A DNA stretch of 64,000 bases from Roseiarcus sp963753135 (GTDB lineage Bacteria; Pseudomonadota; Alphaproteobacteria; Rhizobiales; Beijerinckiaceae). Of the stretch, positions 45,975-54,960 are shown piece after piece. Under the pieces are notes generated by a model. It had not been told where the DNA came from and searched no databases. It saw only the letters and a list, made by a program, of their open reading frames with translations. A program made the translations under genes and the position numbers. The DNA is taken from the NCBI GenBank assembly GCA_963753135.1, contig CAVWBA010000021.1, forward strand, positions 53,982 to 117,981. The letters run 5' to 3'. Within the stretch, counting starts at the first letter, position 1. The number at the start of each line of letters is the position of its first letter.

Positions 45975-47225
45975 TTAGACGATCTCGATTTCCGGGAAGG
46001 GGATTATCATCTTGCCGCCGCCAGACAGAAATTCCTTTTCACGGCGAATGATCCCTTCTTTGAAGTGCCAAGGCAACACAAGAAAGTAGTCAGGCTTCAT
46101 TGCTCGAGCCTCCGCCTCCGAAACGATGGGAATGCGAGTGCCCGGCGTGTAGGACCCGAACTTATCAGGGTTTACCTCGGCGATCGCCTTGATATCCTTT
46201 GACGTAAGGCCGCAGAACTGCAGTACGACATTGCCCTTGGTCGAAGCGCCGTAGCCGAGGATTGTCTTGCCATCCTCATTGAGAATACGGATTAGACGTA
46301 CCAGATCTTCGCGATGCCTAAATACCCTCTCTTCAAAATCACGGAACGGTCTCGGCGTGCCGAGACCCATGCGGTCTTCCTGCTCGAGAAGCCAATTGAT
46401 TACAGGTTCATTAACGCTGCTCTTGCGGTTGTTCGCCTTGACGGCTGTGACAGCGAAGCTGCCGCCGTTGACGGAATTCATGCCAACGTCAGCGATCTTC
46501 ATGCCAGCCGCATCGAGGATCTTCTTCACCGCGCCAAAAGAAAAATACTCGAGATGCTCATGACAGATGGTGTCGTATGAATTGAGGCGCAGCATCGAGG
46601 GCATATAGCTCTGCTCGAAATGCCAGATGCCGTCATCGGCCAGGATGCTCTCGACCGCCTTGGCGAATTCGATCGGCGCCTCGAGATCGTAAAACATGGC
46701 GACCGAGGTGACGATACGCGCCCGCTTCTTTTCCACCGAGCGATAAGCGTCAGGAGAAAAGAAATCCGGAACTAGCGTGATGTCATTCGGATAATACTGG
46801 CGGAATTTGGCGCCGGTCGGATCGATGCCGATGCGCCGCAAATCCCTGGTGCGGTAGGCCTTGAGGGTGGTGGCGTCGTTGGCGCCGATGTCGACGATCA
46901 CGTCGCCCGCGGATGGCTCAACGAAGCGCTCAAGATAGCTGACCTTATCTGTGAGATGGTTAACCATCGATTGGTTAAGGCCGGACCTGTAGCCATAATT
47001 CTCGCCGTACATTTCCGACGGCTCGTAGGAGTGGGCAAGTTGGAGCAGGCCGCTGTCAGGACACCACACCAATTCCAGCGGGCCGGTGGTGATGTCTTTG
47101 TGCGGGTCTTTCGGGAATACACCGGTCAGCGCCTGATGGCCGAGGTTGAGAACAGAAATCAAATTCGGGCTCCCGGAAACCCGACACTTCCTTATTTCGC
47201 GGTAGTTTTCCAAGACGACCCTCAC
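45975..47225 (-). CDS. NovU-type sugar C-methyltransferase
   Basis: 416 residues, one open frame. The N-terminal zinc-binding-like segment is altered (CRVSGSPNLISVLNLGHQAL with TGVFP; usual proteins have CRxC). The SAM domain reads DVIVDIGANDATTLKAYRTR, LRRIGIDPTGAKFRQYYPND and IVTSVAMFYDLEAPIEFAKA. The C-terminal C-methyltransferase domain contains FEQSYMPSMLRLNSYDTICH, EHLEYFSF, GYGASTKGNVVLQFCGL and PDYFLVLPWHFKEGIIRRE. These enzymes add a methyl group at C-3 or C-4 of NDP-keto-deoxysugars. Here it follows the multidomain glycosyltransferase on the same strand and has a degraded homologue at 32674-33728. Confidence 0.88.
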   Translation of the reverse strand: MRVVLENYREIRKCRVSGSPNLISVLNLGHQALTGVFPKDPHKDITTGPLELVWCPDSGLLQLAHSYEPSEMYGENYGYRSGLNQSMVNHLTDKVSYLERFVEPSAGDVIVDIGANDATTLKAYRTRDLRRIGIDPTGAKFRQYYPNDITLVPDFFSPDAYRSVEKKRARIVTSVAMFYDLEAPIEFAKAVESILADDGIWHFEQSYMPSMLRLNSYDTICHEHLEYFSFGAVKKILDAAGMKIADVGMNSVNGGSFAVTAVKANNRKSSVNEPVINWLLEQEDRMGLGTPRPFRDFEERVFRHREDLVRLIRILNEDGKTILGYGASTKGNVVLQFCGLTSKDIKAIAEVNPDKFGSYTPGTRIPIVSEAEARAMKPDYFLVLPWHFKEGIIRREKEFLSGGGKMIIPFPEIEIV

Positions 47226-47400
47226 TTAAGTTTATTGTTCCGGGGGGCAAACAATCAACTCCTCCGCGCGGACCGGAAAGTCGGCGGGGTTTGCCTGTCT
47301 GGCGATCCGATACTCCTCGATGAGCGCCGGAAACTCGCGGCGGAACTCGGCCAGATGGCCAAATCGCGCCACCGTGCGTCTCGGATCGAAAAAGGCTCTG

Positions 47401-49347
47401 TTACCTTCCGGGATCCTCCTTGATGATTCTGCGGAACCAATCCCATTGGCTCGGCAGATAGTTTAGCCGCCTTTTATCGATTTCCGTGGGATCGGCACCC
47501 ATTTTTTCCGCCAAGTCGAAGGCCTCCGGAAACCGCTCGAGGACAAAGAGCGGGGCGTACTTGAGCCAGGACACGTTGAAGTTGACTACGATCTGCGGCT
47601 TGCCGAGCCAGACGCCCTTCTCGTGCATCATGTGGCTGAGTACGTGATAGGTGGTCGGGATGCAAGTCAGCAAGGACGAGAACGGGCGGCCCGACGTGTC
47701 TTGGGCATAGGCGCGCAGCGCATGGTCACGGCGGAAGACCAGGCAATATATGGCGGTGAAAAAATTCTCGTTCATCGCCGCGAGTTGCGCGATCGGCGCG
47801 ACACGGTCTTCCGTCGGCGACGTTATCGGAGTGGCGGATGCGAAATAGGCGTCGAGATTGGCGATTTTGCTCGGATCGTCTTCGCGCGAGTAACTGTAAT
47901 TAAGATAGACGAGAGCGGCGTCCCGATTTCTATCGATCGCCTGCATAACGGCCTCGAGCGAACCAGGCGCCGGCAGGTCGTCGTCGCCGACAATCCAGAC
48001 GAAGTCGCCCCTCGCGGAATCGGCGGTAACGCGCAGATTGCCGAGCATGCCAACGTTGACGGGGTTGCGGATGAAACGAAAATCGGCACGCCCGAGGTAG
48101 GGTTTAACAACCTGCGGCGTGTGATCGGTCGAGGCATTGTCGACGACGACGATCTCGATATCCGGACGCGGCTTGGGGATGAGGCGTACGATCGCCTTCA
48201 GACAAACCGTGAGCCAACCCTCGCGATTGTAGGTGGTGACGCAGATCGACAGCCGCGGCCGCGGCTGCAATCCTGAGAATTGCGCGGCGAACTCCGCCGG
48301 CGTTAAGAGGGGACCAGAATACCCGACACGGCGCGAGGGTCGCTCGAATGCCATCGCTGCCGCGATTTCTTCGCCATACTCTTTCCAAGTCTTGAAGCGC
48401 CTCTGCACGGCTTCATGTGCGAGGCGGGCCGACAACTGCCTGTCCTGGGCGAGCCTCAAAATGGCGCCGCTGAGCTGTTCGGCGCGGCGGGCGTCCACCA
48501 GCAAGCAACCGCCGTCACCCGCCAGTTCCTTCATCGCGTCGTGATCGTGGCAGATGCATGGCCGGGCGTTCCACAAACTTTCGAGAATAGGAAAGCCGAA
48601 TCCATCCTCCAACGATGGGTAGGCGGTAAAGTCGCAGGCGGCATAGAGTTCGGCAACACGAGCGTCACTCGCCTCCGGCTCCCAATGGATGGCCGAGTCT
48701 TCGGCGGCCTCTCGCTCGATGGCGGCAATGAGTTCCGGCTCCGGATTGGCGCGCCCAACAAGCCAGAGCTCGAGGGGCTGGTCGCTGGCCGCCTTCGCAG
48801 CCTCGAACGCCTTGAGTAGCGTCAGGTGGTTTTTGCCCGAGTCGGCCGTGCAGACACTGAGCACCCTACGCGCCGATGGCCAACCGCACGCCGTCGCCTC
48901 GAGCTTGCGCTCGGTCCCAGCGAATTCTCCCGGAAGCGGTGCGGCTAGCACGCGGTCGCCGCGCCGGGGCATGCGCAGCCCCGCGTCGTCGGCAAACTTC
49001 AGGAATTCTTCGGTCGAATAGCGGGAGATTGGCAGCACTAGCGTCGCCGTCTGCAAGCCGCGCATAAAAGCTGCATGAACTTCGGCGAAGGCAGGCGGAT
49101 AGAATTGGCGCAACTGCCACGGGATCATGTCGTGTAAAATCCAAGCCGTCCTCAAACTGTGCGCCGCCGCCCAACCCTCGACCATTTCGCTGGTCAGGTC
49201 ACCGGGATCGAGAAGCCGTTCCGCGCAGAGCAGCCAATCCTCCGGCGCAAAGGGTCCGAGAGCGCCTGCCAAGCACCATGAATTGGCCGCAGGACCGTTC
49301 CACTTAGCGAAATGCTCAAGGTCTTCGACGCTAGCAGGAATCGTCAC
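47401..49347 (-). CDS. GT4 plus GT2 glycosyltransferase, probably the C-terminal half of a larger protein
   Basis: From a GTG at 49347 the first 350 residues form a GT4-type domain: AWILHDMIPWQLRQFYPPAF, VLSVCTADSGKNHLTLLKAF, YPSLEDGFGFPILESLWNAR (donor-site E-x7-E). A GT2 domain follows from about residue 370: RLSICVTTYNREGWLTVCLK, IVVVDNASTDHTPQVVKPYL, FVWIVGDDDLPAPGSLEAVM. The GTG overlaps (GTGA) the stop of the frame 49344-49634, which encodes the missing N-terminal piece of this GT4 domain (VIYYCVHAAVAAPVNSGAQR). At the 3' end a one-base shift near 47405 would extend the protein by RAFFDPRRTVARFGHLAEFR... to 47232. Both joints suggest a single longer gene with the next entry. Confidence 0.82.
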   Translation of the reverse strand: MTIPASVEDLEHFAKWNGPAANSWCLAGALGPFAPEDWLLCAERLLDPGDLTSEMVEGWAAAHSLRTAWILHDMIPWQLRQFYPPAFAEVHAAFMRGLQTATLVLPISRYSTEEFLKFADDAGLRMPRRGDRVLAAPLPGEFAGTERKLEATACGWPSARRVLSVCTADSGKNHLTLLKAFEAAKAASDQPLELWLVGRANPEPELIAAIEREAAEDSAIHWEPEASDARVAELYAACDFTAYPSLEDGFGFPILESLWNARPCICHDHDAMKELAGDGGCLLVDARRAEQLSGAILRLAQDRQLSARLAHEAVQRRFKTWKEYGEEIAAAMAFERPSRRVGYSGPLLTPAEFAAQFSGLQPRPRLSICVTTYNREGWLTVCLKAIVRLIPKPRPDIEIVVVDNASTDHTPQVVKPYLGRADFRFIRNPVNVGMLGNLRVTADSARGDFVWIVGDDDLPAPGSLEAVMQAIDRNRDAALVYLNYSYSREDDPSKIANLDAYFASATPITSPTEDRVAPIAQLAAMNENFFTAIYCLVFRRDHALRAYAQDTSGRPFSSLLTCIPTTYHVLSHMMHEKGVWLGKPQIVVNFNVSWLKYAPLFVLERFPEAFDLAEKMGADPTEIDKRRLNYLPSQWDWFRRIIKEDPGR

Positions 49348-49392
49348 TTAGCGCCGCGATCCCATATGATTGGCGTCAAGCGATAACCGCAT

Positions 49393-52212
49393 TCAAGCAT
49401 CGCTCGCGCCAGACCGCGAGCCACGCGCTGGGCGCCGGAATTGACGGGCGCGGCTACCGCGGCGTGGACGCAATAATAAATGACGCCGAGGCGCTCCCTC
49501 GCAGACGAAGCGGTCTGCAATTCGGACAACAAGGACTGTGCGTAATCGGGCCAGCTCGTTTGTGAACGCTTCGCCGCCTCCTCCGACAGGGCGTCGAGTT
49601 CGATCGGGCTTGAGCGCGAGCTGAGCGATGGCATCCGCCAGCCGGGCCGGATCGCGCGTGTCTACAGCCAAGCAACCGCCTCCTTCGGCGATTTCCGCCA
49701 TGGCGCCAAAATCGGCGCAAATGCAGGGCTTTCCATAAGATAGGCTTTCAGCGATCGGAAGTCCGAACCCTTCAACCGCCGATGGAAACACCGTGAACGC
49801 CGCCGACCGGTAGAGATGGCGCAGTTCATCATCCGGCAAGTACCCGCGATAGACGATGTTAGGATTGGACGACGTCGCCTCGCGCACGGCGTCCTCCATG
49901 TTTTCATTTATTCTGCCGACCAGTTCTAGACGCCAGCCGAGGTCGGCATGGCTCGAGGAGAACAGCCGGAACGCCTTTAAGAGCGCGCCCTGGTTCTTCC
50001 GCAGCTCGATCGTGCCGACCGCTACAATCAGTTTCGACGAAGGGTCTCTGTGCGCGATTTCCTCGGGTGAGGCGAATGTAGTCGCAAGCGGCAGCGGCGC
50101 GATTCGCGGACCTCCTTCTAATGGCGACAATTCGCGATAACGGAGGAAAGACGCTATCACTACGCTCGACGAGCGCGAGATCGGCAGGATGAGGTCGGCC
50201 AGCAACAGCCCCCGCATATAGGCCTCGTGTCCAGACGCCATCGAGGCAAATTCGGGACGCGTGAGCGGAATGGCGTCATAGAAGAGCATGGCAACTTTCA
50301 GATTCGCCATTCTGGCTGCTAGGATCACGTCCAGGGTTCGATTTTCGCCCTCTTCGAAGACATGCGTGACTTCGGGAACGACGAGCCAAGCGTCGTCCTC
50401 GGGCTCATGCGCGGCGATCGGAATATCGGCCTCGTTCGGAAGCGGATAAGTGCCCGAGGCGACAACAGGTCCCGACCAGCGGGCGAGATGGGCGAGTTCG
50501 CTCTGATCGGCCAGCACCAGACGGCGGTCATGTCGCGACCAGCAAACGAAAACGATATCGGCGCTAGCGTCGATGAGGGCGTTGGCCAATTGGCGCACGA
50601 CACGCTGAACGCCGGTATTTACGGGGATGCCGACCGTGTGGTCGACGTAATAGTCAATCGTCCGCTGCGCGGTACGGTTTCGCTTCGCCGCCCATGAGCG
50701 CGGCTGGACTGCAGGTACCGATTGCACACTCCCTTCGAGGGAGGCGGCCGGCCGAAGATTCGGCGTCGGCGGCAAGGGCTCGAGGAGACGCGGATTGCGC
50801 TTGGCGGCGCTTCGCGAGAAACGTGCCTTCATGCGCGCCGGCAGCAGCGGGGCCCTCGCTAATACCTTCAGCATCTTGAAGTGAATACGCCGGCGCACCA
50901 GTCGCGAAGGGCGCCGTCGCGCCCGGATCAGCTGATCCTGCAGCGAAACAGCGTGGGCTTGCATGGCCGCCAGCGCGCTTTGAGCCAAGATGGATTTCGT
51001 ATTCTGCTCCTCGACGACGCCCTCCAGTTTCGCAATCTTGCGAACCAATAGTCGCGCCGACGGCGCAAATTCCGCTACGGCGAAGTCGTCGAAACAATTC
51101 GGGCCGAGGCCGAAATGACGCTTCAACTCCCTATGATTTTTGTGGACGTAAAACCGGTTTAACCCATCGAAATAGACGAAGTCATATCCACGCGATAGCA
51201 GTTCACGCTCGCACTCGATGGTGGAATTGGGCAGCATCGCCTCAATTACGACGACCCAGGGCCTAGCCTCCGCCTCACCCCAGCTCGCCAGAACCTCACC
51301 TTCCAAGCCCCCGACATCGATCTTCAGCCAATGGATGTCTTCGACGGCAGCCTTGGCGAACACCGAAGCGAGCGTAATCGTCAGCGCTTCCAAGCGTCGC
51401 GCTCGGTACCCAGCAGCGTCATGCCTAGGGGGAAAGTTGTTGCGCGCCATCGTCAGGGCGGTTCCAATTGGCACGACCGATGTCGAAACTGCGGCTTCGA
51501 CGACGATGTCGCGCGACCTCGCCTGACGCAGACGTTCCGCGAAGAAGGGGACCGGCTCGACGTCGATACCGCGCCACCCGCGCTCGTAAAAAGCATAGCT
51601 GACGCTAAAGACGACAGGGTCATTAGCACCGATGTCGATGAAGAAACCCAGGCCGAGGTCCCTAAAAACGCGCCAGAGAATAACATCCTCAAAATTCTGA
51701 GCATATGAAACGAAAGAAATATCTTGCATTTCGGGTTCGACCGCCTGGTCGGCTCGATGTGCGGAGCCATTCCGGACAATTTCACTGTTGCCACAATTCT
51801 GTTGAGCATGATCGATAATGGGCTGCGGCGCTTCGCCAGCCGGCGAAGGCGCTGCACTTTGCGGCGAGGGCATTTCGCTCGACGGCGAGCGCTTATCGGC
51901 TTCGAGAGCGCGCTTTTGCTCCAGCTGCTGCAGCCTCGCCGCGCGCGCCTTTTCCCGCTCCAACGCCCATTTCGTCTTGAATAGATAAATCAGCCGCACT
52001 CTGTAACATTCATAAAGATTATCTTGGTATAATCGATGAGTGAGTCTGGCCAGAACTGCCGCGCTTTCCAATTTGGGCCGCGTGAAACACAACCGCTTCA
52101 ATCTGAGTAGCCCGTCCAGAGTAACCTCGTTGCGGATCGCGCGGCGAACTTCTCGAGCTTCAGCGCTATGCCGCCCAAAAAAGGTATCGGCAATGTCCAG
52201 AAATCCGTCCAC
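49393..52212 (-). CDS. FkbM methyltransferase fused to GT4 glycosyltransferase (multidomain)
   Basis: 939 codons from a GTG at 52212; a stop lies just upstream in frame. Residues about 1-150: helical region. About 155-390: FkbM domain (ISFVSYAQNFEDVILWRVFR, GFFIDIGANDPVVFSVSYAF, IHWLKIDVGGLEGEVLASWG, YDFVYFDGLNRFYVHKN). About 395-510: coiled, basic linker. About 515-870: GT4 domain (IDYYVDHTVGIPVNTGVQRV, LIVAVGTIELRKNQGALLKA, FPSAVEGFGLPIAESLSYGK). At about 49603 one extra G throws the frame after AIAQLALKP. The neighbouring frame continues IELDALSEEAAKRSQTSWPD into the next GT4, so the terminal 70 codons here are probably spurious. It likely methylates and elongates a surface polysaccharide. 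Confidence 0.85.
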   Translation of the reverse strand: MDGFLDIADTFFGRHSAEAREVRRAIRNEVTLDGLLRLKRLCFTRPKLESAAVLARLTHRLYQDNLYECYRVRLIYLFKTKWALEREKARAARLQQLEQKRALEADKRSPSSEMPSPQSAAPSPAGEAPQPIIDHAQQNCGNSEIVRNGSAHRADQAVEPEMQDISFVSYAQNFEDVILWRVFRDLGLGFFIDIGANDPVVFSVSYAFYERGWRGIDVEPVPFFAERLRQARSRDIVVEAAVSTSVVPIGTALTMARNNFPPRHDAAGYRARRLEALTITLASVFAKAAVEDIHWLKIDVGGLEGEVLASWGEAEARPWVVVIEAMLPNSTIECERELLSRGYDFVYFDGLNRFYVHKNHRELKRHFGLGPNCFDDFAVAEFAPSARLLVRKIAKLEGVVEEQNTKSILAQSALAAMQAHAVSLQDQLIRARRRPSRLVRRRIHFKMLKVLARAPLLPARMKARFSRSAAKRNPRLLEPLPPTPNLRPAASLEGSVQSVPAVQPRSWAAKRNRTAQRTIDYYVDHTVGIPVNTGVQRVVRQLANALIDASADIVFVCWSRHDRRLVLADQSELAHLARWSGPVVASGTYPLPNEADIPIAAHEPEDDAWLVVPEVTHVFEEGENRTLDVILAARMANLKVAMLFYDAIPLTRPEFASMASGHEAYMRGLLLADLILPISRSSSVVIASFLRYRELSPLEGGPRIAPLPLATTFASPEEIAHRDPSSKLIVAVGTIELRKNQGALLKAFRLFSSSHADLGWRLELVGRINENMEDAVREATSSNPNIVYRGYLPDDELRHLYRSAAFTVFPSAVEGFGLPIAESLSYGKPCICADFGAMAEIAEGGGCLAVDTRDPARLADAIAQLALKPDRTRRPVGGGGEAFTNELARLRTVLVVRIADRFVCEGAPRRHLLLRPRRGSRARQFRRPARGSRSGASDA

Positions 52213-52453
52213 CTGTATTTTAGTCCGAGCAACCTCGCCCTTTTCGGAGAAAAATCATTTCCTCCTCGGCGGCTGAGCAAGGCCTTTCCTGTATAGCTGA
52301 CACTCAACCCCTCTTTCATCAGCGAAAAAATCGAGCCAATGAGCAAAACAACTCCCAACGAAGTCTTCATTCAATGATCGGCAATTCCATACCGTTCGGC
52401 GGACTACAAGGCCGCCGCAGAAACTGAAGAAACCCTCTGAGTTCACCGCTCGG

Positions 52454-52915
52454 CTAAGTATTCAAGACGACGAACGGATCTGATAGTTCAAAAACTCCCG
52501 GTATGTCGGAAACCAACACTGGCCATTCGGTTATTAACTCCATCCGGATATTGCACTCTAGATGCTTTGATAAGTATAGATCGTGACCAGACCGGACTTT
52601 ATCTAACATAAATTCCAGCGCATTCGGATGCATAAGATCATCGCCGCTGAAAAGCCACACATATTCTCCGTGTGTGGCTTCGACAGCCTAAGCCATATCC
52701 CGGTCGATCCCACCTTTACGCTGGAGGCGGTTGTAGACGACATTCTTATGTCTTTGGCAAATTTCTGCCATCACTTCTTCAGTGTTGTCCGTAGAGGCTC
52801 CATCAGTAACGACGATTTCTACATTAGGTCCAAAAGTTTGCGACAATATTGAATTAAGTGTATCGGGGATGAATTTCGCGAAATTGTAGACAGGAATGGC
52901 AATAGACAACTGCAT
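52454..52915 (-). pseudogene. GT2 glycosyltransferase, truncated and frameshifted
   Basis: MQLSIAIPVYNFAKFIPDTL with VEIVVTDGASTDNTEEVMAE is the N-terminal GT2 nucleotide-binding half. GGIDRDMA runs into a stop at 52688, and the DxD region (YVWLFSGDDLMHPNALEFML) is in another frame. The sequence ends after SDPFVVLNT, about 150 residues in, where the abequosyltransferase-like family would continue for another 150. The segment to 52212 on the left holds no recognised gene. Confidence 0.78.
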
Positions 52916-53718
52916 TTCGGCGCGCCCTCGTTCTCTCTACATCTTCGATAACGTTTGACTTGAAGATATCGAAGACATTTTCAGTCCAGGCCGGTTTCAG
53001 TCATTTCAATCTCGTCTAACTGGCCTCTAAGATCCACTAATTCTATCTCAGGTAAGGGAAAGCGCGCGCCTAACCGCCGGTCGATGGTGCGAGGCTTCGC
53101 GGAAAGTGAATCCCTCATTTTGTAGCTTCCTCCGCCGACCCGCGCTCCTACCAGAGAACCGCCAGTCGGTAAACGCCGATAGACTGCGGTCCGAGCGCCC
53201 GCAGACCTGTTAACGCTCTCCTTTGTGGCCTGATCTGCGGCCTTGACGCGAGTAAGCGCAGCCATCTTGCCTGCCAGCGGCAGCGGCGTACAGGCAGAAG
53301 CTGATCCAGGTCATGTCCCTGTTCACACCACTGCGCCACGAGATCGTAGGCGGCAGTGCGGGAAATGGTCATCCTTAGTCACCATTGCCAACGACCTCAA
53401 CAACCATAGTCCGAAGTTGCGGGGGTCTCACATATCTGGCAATCAAAGGATTTTTGCAGGAGGACGAAATCCATCTATAAAATTATACAGTATTTAGCAA
53501 TATTAACTAGCTAATTTTGGCGTCGTAAATCTATCGTCCATATTGGTCTCAAGTTCACCCATGCGGTCAAGTCCGTACAATACCCAAGGCTATGAAGTAG
53601 TGTTTAGTATCGTCACGACATCGACAGCGGTCATGACTCTCGCATAGTCGCCCGAACACCAAACGAGGAGAAGCTGTCGAACGTGACTGAACCGCCGACA
53701 TAATGGGATTCTCTGAAA
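52916..53718. other. about 800 bases without an identifiable gene
   Basis: Two - strand frames (52981-53265 and 53148-53372) overlap and might be one broken gene beginning MTISRTAAYDLVAQWCEQGH. I cannot connect them to a family. The part 53380-53700 is AT-rich and empty. Confidence 0.35.
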
Positions 53719-54007
53719 TCAAAAACGAAGAGCGGGCATCGGCTCGTACTCTCCGCACGCGACCTGCACAACGTCATGCCCGAGTTCACAATGCATCACG
53801 TCGAACGCAAGATTGGGGTCGATCGACAGAACGCGCCAGCCCAGGTCGCGAAACTCGCCCCCAAGATAGAAAGTCAGGCCGCGCTGCGCCGAGCTCAACC
53901 GTGACGCCCTTGAAGGTGGTGTCGGGAAAGAATTTGGCACCCACCAAACCGCCAACATCCTCCTGACGGGGCGACGTTCGCCAAGCACGGCGATGCTCAC
54001 CCCGCAC
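53719..54007 (-). pseudogene. FkbM-family N-terminal fragment
   Basis: FKGVTVELGAARPDFLS in one frame and FRDLGWRVLSIDPN with HCELGHDVVQVACGEYE in the next form the first SAM-binding third of an FkbM methyltransferase (VELGA is motif I, SIDPN motif II). The remainder is absent; 53719 is the edge of unrelated sequence. Confidence 0.55.
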
Positions 54008-54116
54008 CCTATGGAGCAGTCTACATCCACGCTTGAATACCGTGTCTTACAGCGGGAAGTTCAAATCGCCGTCAAATCAAGATGGAGCCAGCCCTGTCGT
54101 CGCCGCCCCGAGGCCC

Positions 54117-54960
54117 TCAAGCGCGCCAGCTCGGTCCAGGATTGGGGAACTCGCGAGCTCCGCGCCGATACGTTGGTCCCGTTCATTTCCCAGATCGCCG
54201 CCTGGCCGCTCGTGTTCTGAAACAGGATGTCGGAATGGCCGTCATGGTTGTAGTCGCCGGTTCCGACCACCTTCCAACTCGGTCCAGGATTGGGGCCCAC
54301 CACGTTCGCCGATTACATTGGTCCCGTTCATTTCCCAGATCGCGACCTGACCGTTCGTGTTCTGGAACAGGATGTCGGAATGGCCGTCGCCGTTGAAGTC
54401 GCCGGTTCCGACCGCGTTCCAACTCGGCCCAGGATTGGGGCCCACCACAGCATCGCCAATGACATTGGTCCCGTTCATTTCCCAGATCGCGACCTGACCA
54501 TTCGTGTTCTGAAACAGGATGTCGGAATGGCCGTCGCCGTTGAAGTCGCCGGTTCCGACCGCTTTCCAACTCGGCCCAGGGTTGGGGCCCACCACAGCTT
54601 CGCCAATGACATTGGTCCCGTTCATTTCCCAGATCGCCGCCTGACCATTCGTGTTCTGAAACAGGATGTCGGAATGGCCGTCGCCATTGAAGTCGCCGGT
54701 TCCGACCGCTTTCCAACTCGGCCCAGGGTTGGGGCCCACCACAGCTTCGCCAATGACATTGGTCCCGTTCATTTCCCAGATCGCCGCCTGACCGCTCGTG
54801 TTCTGCCACAGGATGTCGGAATGGCCGTCGCCATTGAAGTCGCCGGTTCCGACCTCCTGCCAACTCGGCCCAGGGTTGGGGCCCACCACAGCGACGCCGA
54901 TGATGTTGGTCCCGTTCATTTCCCAGATCGCCGCCTGACCGTTCGTGTTCTGCAAAACGA
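54117..54960 (-). repeat. 147-bp tandem array (minus strand, third locus)
   Basis: Five complete units and one shortened terminal unit, most units reading GTGDFNGDGHSDILFQNTNG and AIWEMNGTNVIGEAVVGPNP. The four upstream units are uninterrupted in one frame (54242-54955), unlike those at the other two loci. The array is in the same orientation as 24916-25790 and opposite to 23800-24652. The distance to the second array is about 28.3 kb and spans the whole polysaccharide region. Confidence 0.92.

Noticed and set aside
52098..52370. 90-codon minus frame starting MKTSLGVVLLIGSIFSLMKE, signal-like
   Set aside because: Its 3' half overlaps the start of the FkbM-GT4 gene in another frame; the hydrophobic start alone is insufficient.
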